Below, piece by piece: positions 34,865 through 42,048 of a DNA stretch of 64,000 bases (the stretch's first letter is position 1; each line of letters begins with the position of its first letter). Under the pieces are notes generated by a model that worked only from the letters and a program-made list of their open reading frames with translations, made no database searches and was not told where the DNA came from. The stretch is from Paenibacillus thalictri. Lineage in GTDB: Bacteria > Bacillota > Bacilli > Paenibacillales > NBRC-103111. The translations under genes were made by a program, and so were the position numbers. The stretch spans positions 372,001 through 436,000 of the forward strand of contig NZ_SIRE01000003.1 in assembly GCF_004307995.1 (NCBI RefSeq). Reading direction: 5' to 3'.

Positions 34865-36205
34865 ATGGAACCGAGATCCAAACGTCACAGGCGGACAACA
34901 AAACGCAGTCCTTTGATCACCATCAGTATTCTTTCCGTGCTTGTCGTTGCTTCATTCAGCGGGCTGATGTACTGGTTGTCCCATAAAGGCGACGTCCCGC
35001 AAGCGGATCCTCCGCCTGCAACGGCCTCTCAGACCGGCCCGTCCGCTGTCAAAACTGCAGAACAAATCGCGGGCGCGGGTTCAGATAGCCATGCCAATCC
35101 TGTCACTAACACCGGGGATAACGGAGCAAATGCCGCGGCCAAACCTCCGGAGCCGGTCAAGCAAGGGGATCCGCCTCAAGCTCAGGGAGGGACGAACGGA
35201 TCGGTTAACGCCGAGCCGGTTTCGCAAGCCAAGCCGCCGGAAGACGGCGTTGTAAAGCTTGCTTTTACGGGAGATGTGATGTGGGCCAGCAAAGTGGAAG
35301 ACCTGCTGAAACAAAATGGATACGACTATCCATATCAGGAAGTGAAGAGCTATTTGGAGTCGCCGGACGTAACGGTCGCCAATTTGGAAACGCCGGTGAC
35401 CACTCGCGGCAAAGCGCAAACCAAAGATTACATATACCGCTCCTCTCCGCAGGCTATGCCGGCATTTGCGGAAGCGGGTTTCGACGTCGTCAATTTGGCC
35501 AACAACCATATTCTCGACTACGGTAAAGACGGGCTGCTTGATACCATCGACCAGCTAAAAGCGGCAAACATTCAATACGTCGGAGCGGGCAAAGACATTA
35601 AAGAAGCTTACCGTCCGGTGATTATGGAGAAAAATGGGCTGAAAATCGCCTTTCTCGGCTTCAGCAGAGTCGCCGAAGATAAAAGCTGGTACGCCACGAA
35701 CACCACGCCGGGCGTAGCGCAAACGTATACCACCGATCTGGCGCTTGAGGCGATCCGCAATGCGAAGGAAACCGCCGACCTTGTGATTGTGCTTGCTCAC
35801 TGGGGAGTGGAACGCCAGGATAAACCGGCAAAAGAACAAACCAATCTGGCGCATTTATATATCGATAACGGGGCCGATCTTGTCGTAGCAAGCCACCCGC
35901 ATGTGCTGCAAAGTTTCGAGCAGTACAACGGCAAATGGATTGCTTACAGCCTCGGCAACTTCATCTTCACAACCAATAATACGTCATCCACCTGGGAAAC
36001 GGTGATCATGAACGCAACCTGCAACAAAACGAAATCCTGCGGTATTCAATTGATTCCGATTTTCAGCAAATGGGCGCAGCCTGTTAAAATGACGGAGGAA
36101 GACGGTGCCAAGCTCTTCAACAGGCTCTCCGGCATCTCCATCAACGCCAAAATCGATACGGAGGGGAAACTGATCCCGGTCGAAAAACAAAACCAGCCCC
36201 GCTAA
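34865..36205 (+). CDS. CapA-family protein (poly-gamma-glutamate capsule-type metallophosphatase fold)
   Basis: A 446-residue protein with a basic N terminus, one membrane anchor (about residues 18-38) and a long Pro/Ala/Gly/Asn-rich linker (about 45-128). The CapA domain starts at VKLAFTGDVMWASKVEDLL and includes VANLETPVTT, FDVVNLANNHILDYGKDGL, VLAHWGVERQ, VASHPHVLQSFEQYNGKW and IAYSLGNFIF. The GD, NLE, NNH, HWG and SHPH motifs match the metal sites of the calcineurin-like fold. CapA/PgsA takes part in polyglutamate capsule export, but lone CapA-domain proteins are common and their role unknown; no capB or capC gene is near. The start has GGGGGAG. Confidence 0.87.
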   Translation: MEPRSKRHRRTTKRSPLITISILSVLVVASFSGLMYWLSHKGDVPQADPPPATASQTGPSAVKTAEQIAGAGSDSHANPVTNTGDNGANAAAKPPEPVKQGDPPQAQGGTNGSVNAEPVSQAKPPEDGVVKLAFTGDVMWASKVEDLLKQNGYDYPYQEVKSYLESPDVTVANLETPVTTRGKAQTKDYIYRSSPQAMPAFAEAGFDVVNLANNHILDYGKDGLLDTIDQLKAANIQYVGAGKDIKEAYRPVIMEKNGLKIAFLGFSRVAEDKSWYATNTTPGVAQTYTTDLALEAIRNAKETADLVIVLAHWGVERQDKPAKEQTNLAHLYIDNGADLVVASHPHVLQSFEQYNGKWIAYSLGNFIFTTNNTSSTWETVIMNATCNKTKSCGIQLIPIFSKWAQPVKMTEEDGAKLFNRLSGISINAKIDTEGKLIPVEKQNQPR

Positions 36206-36221
36206 AGGCTGGTTTTGTTTT
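36187..36221 (+). terminator. Intrinsic terminator after the capA-like gene
   Basis: AAAACCAGCC and GGCTGGTTTT form the stem, followed by GTTTT. It overlaps the end of the coding sequence and faces the convergent GH2 gene. Confidence 0.8.
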
Positions 36222-36229
36222 GGTCGGGC

Positions 36230-37933
36230 TTATTTCCATGAACGGTAAATGTCCCGTACGGTGCGGTAAACCTGCTTGGGCTTGCGATATTCGTTGACCA
36301 GTCCTTTATTGTTGAAGCTGCGGGCCCGGTCGCGGAAATGAGTGCCGCTGCTTTTCAGATCGGCACGGACATCGGAGAATTGCCAAATGTAAGTGCCGCC
36401 GATACGCGGATCTTCTTTAAAAATACGCAGCGCGGTGCTGACGACATGGGCTTGGTAATCTTCGCTGAACAAACGTGGCTCCCAGCCGACATCGCCGAAG
36501 ATGCCGGCCGCCCCGAATTCGGTCATCAGCACCGGCTTATCTCCGGCGCCCAGCGCATCCGCGCGAGCGTGAAACTGCTCGAGCAGTTGGGCGAAACCTT
36601 CCACCTGGCCTTCATACCATCCGTTATATTTATTAATGCCGATCACGTCAAAAAGCGGCAGCAAAATATCTTTTAACGGGTGCATGGTCGCATAAGTAAC
36701 AAGACGCGAGCTGTCTTTCCGCCTGACCAGGTCGACAAGCGGTTTGGTCAACCACTCGGCTTCCTCGCAGGTGGTGTCAATCTCATTGTGCACCGACCAG
36801 AAGACGATACAAGGATGATGATAGTCGCGTTCGATCATTTCGTCAATCATAGCCAGCGCGCGGTCTCGGAACAATGTATTGCCAAGCGTATCGCGCGGAA
36901 TAAAGCAGCCCCACATCGGAATTTCGCTCCAGAATACGATGCCGTGTTCGTCCAGCAAATCCAGCCAATATTTGCTTTGCGGATAATGCGAGCCGCGCAC
37001 CGTATTGCAGCCAAGCTCCAAAATGATGTCCAGGTCCTTCTGCATCAGCTTCGGCGGGAAAGCGAAACCCCACTCCGGATGCTCCTCGTGACGGTTAACG
37101 CCCTGCAAATAAACGGGCACCCCGTTAATGAGGATACGGTGGTCCTTCGTTTCGATGCGGCGGAATCCGATGCGGTCGATCACGTCGTCTTGTCCGGCGA
37201 CGACCCGGATGGAATACAACTCGGGTTTTCCGACATTCCATAAGCGGACATCGCTCCACTTTTGCTTAATGCTCACCGATGTTTGCCCGGCGGAAACCTG
37301 TACCGTTTCGTTGTGAATGAGCCGGCCGCCTTCATACACCGACAGCGGCACTTGTTGTTCTTCAGCCGCTGCCGAGCGCAGACGAACCGTAATCGATACA
37401 TCGGCGTCCCGGCCGGCCAGTTCATATTCCACACGCCAGGTGTCGATATATACATCAGGGAGAAGCTGAAGTTCGACCGGCCGAATGATGCCGCCGTAAT
37501 GAAACCAGTCGACGACTTCCGTCGGAATGGTCAGTTTATCCAGCGTGCTGTCGGTCCGGACGATCAACTCGTGGTTGCCGGCGGATAAGCGTTCAAGATC
37601 AAATTGGAACGGGCTGTAGCCTCCGTAATGATAGCCAAGATGAATGCCGTCGACATATACGTCGGCATGTCCGAGCACGGCATGGAAAATCAGCCGTACG
37701 TGCTGCTCCTGCAGATTATGAAAGCTTGTCCGATACCAGGCAACACCTTCGTAATCGAATAAATTCAATTCGTTATTCCAGCAGGCCGGAACGAACATAG
37801 AACGATGGTCTTGCGGAAAACGCTCCTGCCATTTTTCAGACTGGCCGATGTTTTGCGGGTCGAGAATAAAGTCCCAGCTGCCATCAAGTTCCAGTGTCTG
37901 ACGAATCAGATGCTCCTTAAACGTTCTTATCAC
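36230..37933 (-). CDS. Glycoside hydrolase family 2 protein (beta-glucuronidase-like)
   Basis: A 567-residue GH2 enzyme with the usual order: sugar-binding jelly roll (about 1-165, FVPACWNNELNLFDYEGVAW), Ig-like domain (about 170-265), and TIM barrel (about 270-567). The barrel carries GVNRHEEHPEWG, GCNTVRGSHYPQS, FWSVHNEID (acid/base Glu) and VLMTEFGAAGIFG (nucleophile Glu), as in beta-glucuronidases. No signal peptide is present, so it acts on imported glycosides. The start is a GTG at 37933 with AGGAGG ten bases upstream. No transporter gene is adjacent, so the substrate is not fixed by context; a galactosidase or other GH2 specificity remains possible. Confidence 0.88.
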   Translation of the reverse strand: MIRTFKEHLIRQTLELDGSWDFILDPQNIGQSEKWQERFPQDHRSMFVPACWNNELNLFDYEGVAWYRTSFHNLQEQHVRLIFHAVLGHADVYVDGIHLGYHYGGYSPFQFDLERLSAGNHELIVRTDSTLDKLTIPTEVVDWFHYGGIIRPVELQLLPDVYIDTWRVEYELAGRDADVSITVRLRSAAAEEQQVPLSVYEGGRLIHNETVQVSAGQTSVSIKQKWSDVRLWNVGKPELYSIRVVAGQDDVIDRIGFRRIETKDHRILINGVPVYLQGVNRHEEHPEWGFAFPPKLMQKDLDIILELGCNTVRGSHYPQSKYWLDLLDEHGIVFWSEIPMWGCFIPRDTLGNTLFRDRALAMIDEMIERDYHHPCIVFWSVHNEIDTTCEEAEWLTKPLVDLVRRKDSSRLVTYATMHPLKDILLPLFDVIGINKYNGWYEGQVEGFAQLLEQFHARADALGAGDKPVLMTEFGAAGIFGDVGWEPRLFSEDYQAHVVSTALRIFKEDPRIGGTYIWQFSDVRADLKSSGTHFRDRARSFNNKGLVNEYRKPKQVYRTVRDIYRSWK

Positions 37934-38104
37934 TAGGTTGCCCTCCTGGGAAAATTATCTGTAATATGCCATTTTCGTGCGGCATGCGCCGGCTCATCCA
38001 AAAATTTATCATGCGATAGCCGGATTGAGAATGGGAAAAAGGCGTGTCATCCATGTGAAAAACGCTCCTGCATTGTCAGCCGACCGCTGAACAAGCAACT
38101 TAAG

Positions 38105-38156
38105 TGAGCGGAATCATACTGGAGCAGCGCCGCGATTGGAAGCATGATTTCGCTCA
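38105..38156. repeat. Inverted repeat in the GH2/FAH intergenic region
   Basis: TGAGCGGAATCAT (38105-38117) and ATGATTTCGCTCA (38144-38156) are 13-base arms with one G-T pair and a 26-base loop. No T-run follows. It could be an operator or an RNA hairpin. The remainder of the 324 bp gap between the two divergent genes shows only the promoter at 38186. Confidence 0.5.
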
Positions 38157-38185
38157 TGCAGCTTTCACTTTTTCAGTGGCCTTCA

Positions 38186-38214
38186 TTGTCAGCAGGATGA
38201 ACTTGGCATATAAT
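38186..38214 (+). promoter_or_regulatory. Promoter of the FAH-family gene
   Basis: TTGTCA (38186-38191), 17-bp spacer, perfect TATAAT (38209-38214), about 45 bp before the ATG. Confidence 0.75.
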
Positions 38215-38258
38215 CGGTGCGTAAGCACCATTCGCAATTAGGGAAAGGGAAGTGAGCC

Positions 38259-38894
38259 ATGATGACATCCATCCGCAACATATATTGTGTCGGCCGCAAC
38301 TTCGGGCTGCATGCCGCTGAGCTGGGCAACGACATCCCGGACAAACCGATGATTTTTTTGAAGCCGACTCATTCTATTGTGCCCATGAACGGCGGGCCGA
38401 TTGCATTGCCGACCGACCGGGGAGAAGTACATTTTGAGACCGAGCTGGTCATTCGGATTGCTGCGGATTATCGTCCCGGCATCACCGTCGACGAGTTGGT
38501 CGACGCCTTCGCGTTAGGCATCGATTTCACGCTGCGCGATGTACAGTCGGAGCTGAAAAAGAAAGGCCACCCGTGGACAGCCGCTAAAGGCTTCCTGAAT
38601 TCGGCGCCGATTACGGAATTCAGAGCTTTTCCCGGATTTGAGCAGGTGAAGCAAACGGAGTTTACGCTGCTGAAAAACGGGGACGAAGCGCAAAGAGGCA
38701 ATCTGAACGATATGATCTTTAACCTGCAGGTCATCGTCGATTTTATCGCGCGTCATTTCGGTCTGGGACAAGGAGACATCATTTACACGGGAACGCCGGC
38801 GGGCGTAGCGGCCGTGAGCGATGGCGACCGCCTGGAATTGCTGTGGGGCAACGAAACGTGGGGAGCATGCACCGTGCGATTGGAAAACGCATAA
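38259..38894 (+). CDS. Fumarylacetoacetate hydrolase (FAH) family protein
   Basis: A 211-residue single-domain FAH-fold protein. It starts IRNIYCVGRNFGLHAAELGN and PMIFLKPTHSIVPMNGGPI. The metal-binding acidic triad is in GEVHFETELVIRI (Glu-x-Glu) and FTLRDVQSELKKKG (Asp). GDIIYTGTPAGVAAVSDGD is the conserved loop near residue 175. Members hydrolyse or decarboxylate 2-oxo acids: acylpyruvases, oxaloacetate decarboxylases and catechol-pathway hydratases. AAGGGAAG precedes a double ATG; the second ATG at 38262 is equally possible. Substrate not determinable here. Confidence 0.87.
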   Translation: MMTSIRNIYCVGRNFGLHAAELGNDIPDKPMIFLKPTHSIVPMNGGPIALPTDRGEVHFETELVIRIAADYRPGITVDELVDAFALGIDFTLRDVQSELKKKGHPWTAAKGFLNSAPITEFRAFPGFEQVKQTEFTLLKNGDEAQRGNLNDMIFNLQVIVDFIARHFGLGQGDIIYTGTPAGVAAVSDGDRLELLWGNETWGACTVRLENA

Positions 38895-38960
38895 GTTGAT
38901 CGTTTAGGTGGCAAGCGGCGTACAACGTACATATGATGCAGTATATGTAAGCGGGATGTG

Positions 38961-39212
38961 ATGATATTGAAAATCAGATTCCAGACGACGCTGAATGTAA
39001 ACCTCAAAAAGATTGTCGGAGATTGCGTTGTCAACGTGCCTGAAACGGAATTGCACTCGGAGATCAAACATATTGTCGGATTTTGGGCGGAACAGCGGCT
39101 GTATGATGAAAAATGGCCCCTGCCCAACGATTTCAGGGCGATCCGGGAACATTTGATCGAAAACGAGATCATTAGCGTCATAGATGAGCATGAAGATTTC
39201 TTGTCGATTTAA
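38961..39212 (+). CDS. Small conserved-looking protein of unknown function
   Basis: An 83-residue soluble acidic protein (ILKIRFQTTLNVNLKKIVGD...ISVIDEHEDFLSI). No family recognised. It has a beta-rich N terminus and a helical C terminus. The start is uncertain: ATG 38961 and TTG 38967 both lie close after GCGGGATGTG, a poor ribosome site. It begins 66 bp after the FAH gene and could be cotranscribed. A terminator follows. Confidence 0.55.
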   Translation: MILKIRFQTTLNVNLKKIVGDCVVNVPETELHSEIKHIVGFWAEQRLYDEKWPLPNDFRAIREHLIENEIISVIDEHEDFLSI

Positions 39213-39249
39213 AATACCTCGGGCCGCATTAGAAGCGCCCGGCATGACT

Positions 39250-39276
39250 AAAGGAGGGGCGTGGACCCCTCCTTTT
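39250..39276. terminator. Bidirectional intrinsic terminator
   Basis: AAAGGAGGGG (39250-39259) and CCCCTCCTTTT (39266-39276) with a six-base loop, placed between two convergent genes. Confidence 0.8.
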
Positions 39277-39290
39277 ACCATGTAAGCAGC

Positions 39291-40475
39291 TTATTTCTTC
39301 TCATCTTCCAAGTTCGCGTCGGAATACTGGTCGCGGACTTTTAAAATTTGGGGCAGCTGCTCCATAAACACATCGACCACCTTCGGATCGAAGTGCTGAC
39401 CGCGTTCTTCCTTAAACAGGTTTAATATGCGGTCAAGCTCCCAAGCTTTCTTGTACACACGGTCGCTCCCGAGCGCGTCAAACACGTCGGCAATGGCGGT
39501 AATCCGGCCGTAAACATGAATGTCGTCGCCGGCAATCCCGCGCGGGTATCCTTTGCCATTCCATTTCTCGTGATGCTCATAAGCCAGGATGGCCGCCGTC
39601 TTAAGCAATTGCCGGTGGGAATTGCGAAGCAGCCCGTAACCAATCGTCGTATGTGTTTTCATAACGGCGAATTCTTCTTCGTCGAGTTTGCCCGGCTTTT
39701 TCAGCACCGCGTCGGGAATCGCGACTTTACCGATATCGTGCATGGGGGAAGCGATCCGCAGCATCTCCGCTTCTTCATGGCTCATGCCGAGTCCAATCGC
39801 CAAGATAAACGAATATTCCGCTACCCGTTTCACGTGATTGCCGGTTTCCTTCGAGCGGCTTTCGCCGATTTCACCCATCGTAAAAATAATTTCCTTCTGC
39901 GTTTCTTCGATCTCATTGGTGAGCAGCGCCGATTCGAGCGACTTGCCCGCATAGGAGGCGGCAAGCGTCAAATATTCAAGATCTTTCTGCGAGAAATGCT
40001 CATGTTCGGTCAGTTTGTTGATCGCTTGATAAGCCCCCATAATTTCCCCCTCGTTGTTGCGAAAGGGAATGACCATCAGCGCTTTGGTGCGATAACCGGT
40101 TTGCTTATCCATTTTTAATGCGCCGTTCTCCAGCACCGGTTTAAATTCGACGTTCGTATATGCGTCATCGATAAATATGGGCTGCCCGGATGAAACGGCA
40201 TGCCCAACCAGGCCGTGATGGCTCGGCAGCCGAAGCGGCGGGGCGCCGTGCGCAACCGTCGTGTACAGCTCGTTTTTGGCACGGTCGAGCAGCCAAACGC
40301 TGCAGCGGTCGGCGACGATCATTTCCCGTCCCATATCGGCCATCAGCATGAGCAGGTTATCGAGCCTGCGTTCGTTGGCGATCCTTGCGGCGTAATCAAA
40401 AATCACCTTCAGCATTTCTTCGGGTGCAAGATCTTTTTTGATTTTCACCGTAAGGAATTCATCTACTTCATACAC
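39291..40475 (-). CDS. GAF-HD-GYP domain protein (cyclic di-GMP phosphodiesterase-like)
   Basis: A 394-residue protein. An N-terminal GAF sensor (about residues 25-185: MLMADMGREMIVADRCSVWL, LVGHAVSSGQPIFIDDAY) is joined by a helix (EIEETQKEIIFTMGEIGESR) to an HD-GYP domain. In it are HVKRVAEYSFILA, SPMHDIGKVAIPD (HD pair), AYEHHEKWNGKGYPRGIAG (HHE and GYP motifs) and ADVFDALGSDRVYKKAW. All motifs needed for cyclic di-GMP hydrolysis are present. GTG 40475 with GGGAGTGA six bases upstream is preferred over ATG 40490, which lacks a site. The signal bound by the GAF domain is unknown. Confidence 0.87.
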   Translation of the reverse strand: MYEVDEFLTVKIKKDLAPEEMLKVIFDYAARIANERRLDNLLMLMADMGREMIVADRCSVWLLDRAKNELYTTVAHGAPPLRLPSHHGLVGHAVSSGQPIFIDDAYTNVEFKPVLENGALKMDKQTGYRTKALMVIPFRNNEGEIMGAYQAINKLTEHEHFSQKDLEYLTLAASYAGKSLESALLTNEIEETQKEIIFTMGEIGESRSKETGNHVKRVAEYSFILAIGLGMSHEEAEMLRIASPMHDIGKVAIPDAVLKKPGKLDEEEFAVMKTHTTIGYGLLRNSHRQLLKTAAILAYEHHEKWNGKGYPRGIAGDDIHVYGRITAIADVFDALGSDRVYKKAWELDRILNLFKEERGQHFDPKVVDVFMEQLPQILKVRDQYSDANLEDEKK

Positions 40476-40562
40476 GGCGTTCACTCCCATTTTATAGTAG
40501 CGCGTTGTAATAAAAATCATATTATATGGACCGTAGTCTGTAAACGGGGGTTTGCCGTGTTT

Positions 40563-40590
40563 TTGCGAAAAATGTATATTTAAATATAAC
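40563..40590 (+). promoter_or_regulatory. Probable promoter of the DUF92 gene
   Basis: TTGCGA (40563-40568), 16-bp AT-rich spacer, TATAAC (40585-40590), 26 bp before the start at 40616. Confidence 0.5.
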
Positions 40591-40615
40591 TATGTTTAGA
40601 GAACGGAGGCGAAGC

Positions 40616-41446
40616 ATGATCTGGGCAATCGGATTTGTGTGCAGCATAGCTGTAGCCGGATTGGCATATTGGAAAAAGTCGCTGTCCGCTTCCGGTGCGG
40701 CGGCTGCGGTCGCGGTCGGCACGTTGTTGTACGCCCTGGGCAATCTGGCCTGGTATGGCACTTTGCTCGCTTTTTTCATCTCTTCCACGTTGTGCTCCAA
40801 ATGGAAACATCACCGCAAGGCAGCCGCCGAAAGCGGTTATGCCAAAGGAGGCCGGCGCGACGCAGGCCAGGTTGCAGCCAATGGAGGACTAGGCGCGCTG
40901 TTCTGCGTTGCTCATGCGTTGTGGCCGCATCCGTTATGGTGGAGCGCTTTTGTCGGGGTGATGGCGGCGGTCAACGCCGATACGTGGGCGACGGAAATCG
41001 GCGGCCTCAGCCGTTCGGCTCCGCGTTCGATCTTAACGGGCCGCGTGGTGACGGCAGGGACGTCGGGAGGCATTACCGGGCTGGGCCTTGCGGCATCGGC
41101 GGCCGGCGGGCTGTTTATCGGCGCCGCCGCATGGCTGCTGCAGCTTGGAGCAGCGGCGCATGAAGCGTTGATTGCGGAAGGGGCGGTCGCGGAGCTCCCG
41201 TTCCTGCTGCTGCTTGGCCTCATCGGCGGCATGTGCGGTTCGCTGACGGATTCGCTGCTGGGAGCGACGTATCAGGCGATGTACCGCTGCCCAAGCTGCG
41301 GCAGGGAAGTGGAGAAACCGCAGCACTGCGGTGTCCCCGCGAAGCGGATTCGCGGTTTAAGCTTCTTTACGAACGATACGGTGAATATGCTCAGCTCGCT
41401 GCTTGGCGCAGCGGTATGTGCCGGCATCGGCCTGCTTTTATCCTGA
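40616..41446 (+). CDS. DUF92 integral membrane protein
   Basis: A 276-residue protein with six to seven hydrophobic segments and the DUF92 landmarks AAVAVGTLLYALG, GGRRDAGQVAANGGLGALFC, VMAAVNADTWATEIGGLSRS, ILTGRVVTAGTSGGITGLG and GLIGGMCGSLTDSLLGATYQ. Between helices a short loop YRCPSCGREVEKPQHCG carries three cysteines that may hold zinc. The family is related to TMEM19 and to polyprenol/phytol kinases that use CTP; the bacterial function is unproven. ATG 40616 has CGGAGG. Confidence 0.88.
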   Translation: MIWAIGFVCSIAVAGLAYWKKSLSASGAAAAVAVGTLLYALGNLAWYGTLLAFFISSTLCSKWKHHRKAAAESGYAKGGRRDAGQVAANGGLGALFCVAHALWPHPLWWSAFVGVMAAVNADTWATEIGGLSRSAPRSILTGRVVTAGTSGGITGLGLAASAAGGLFIGAAAWLLQLGAAAHEALIAEGAVAELPFLLLLGLIGGMCGSLTDSLLGATYQAMYRCPSCGREVEKPQHCGVPAKRIRGLSFFTNDTVNMLSSLLGAAVCAGIGLLLS

Positions 41447-41578
41447 CTGCGTTTTCCGCCGGGCTATTCGGGATTTGCCGTAACGCTGCTTATTATGCGT
41501 ATATTCGCATAGTCCCCGGTTGAAATCGGTCAAAACGGTCAACAATGGAATTAAGCAGCAATAAAGAGGTGGGGACAT

Positions 41579-41827
41579 ATGTTACCGGTGCACTGGAGAT
41601 TGGCCGAGTTATGGACGATTCGGCAAAAACGGGAGCTTACCGAGGCGGAAAATACGGAAATGTCGTTGTGCCTGCAGTTAAATGCGAATTTTGCGCGCAA
41701 GCTGGCTACACTCCACAATTGGTCTTATACGGCGGCGCTGATCGGCGATACGGTTTGGCAGCATGAAATTTGCCAAAGAATTGAGGAGCTGGAGAGCCAG
41801 TATTATGTTTCCGGTAAAATAGGCTGA
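41579..41827 (+). CDS. Small hypothetical protein
   Basis: An 82-residue, mostly helical soluble protein (HWRLAELWTIRQKRELTEAE... LQLNANFARKLATLHNW). AAAGAGGTGGGG gives a strong ribosome site before the ATG. The wording of the sequence resembles small Paenibacillus proteins of unknown function, but I cannot name a family. It stands alone between DUF92 and a long palindrome. Confidence 0.7.
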   Translation: MLPVHWRLAELWTIRQKRELTEAENTEMSLCLQLNANFARKLATLHNWSYTAALIGDTVWQHEICQRIEELESQYYVSGKIG

Positions 41828-41890
41828 CGGCTGCAAAGCGAGCGACCGTTATGTAGCTGAAGTTTTTCTTGTGATAAGGGATTTGTTTAC

Positions 41891-41995
41891 AAAAACCCGC
41901 AAGCCGGGATTCGAAATGCGCTCTTGTGGCAGACAGTTGAAATAAACTGTTTGCCGCAAGGTGGAGCATTCCATCCTGTTGTGCGGGTTTTTGTT
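41891..41995. repeat. Long nested imperfect palindrome
   Basis: The outer arms are AAAACCCGCA (left) and TGCGGGTTTT (right, ending near 41993), the middle arms AATGCGCTC/GGAGCATT, and the inner hairpin TTGTGGCAGACAGTT/AACTGTTTGCCGCAAG. The outer arms end in TTTTTG, so it could terminate transcription in either direction. Its GGTGGAGCATTCCATCC segment resembles part of the element at 47124-47352. Confidence 0.7.
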
Positions 41996-42048
41996 TGCCG
42001 ATGACGGTGCCGTCATTCGGGGAGTGGACGGGGGTAAGCCGTCCAGGC

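Noticed and set aside
35280..36205. Idea of a capsule (polyglutamate) locus
   Set aside because: Only a CapA-like gene is present; no ligase (capB) or capC gene within the window.
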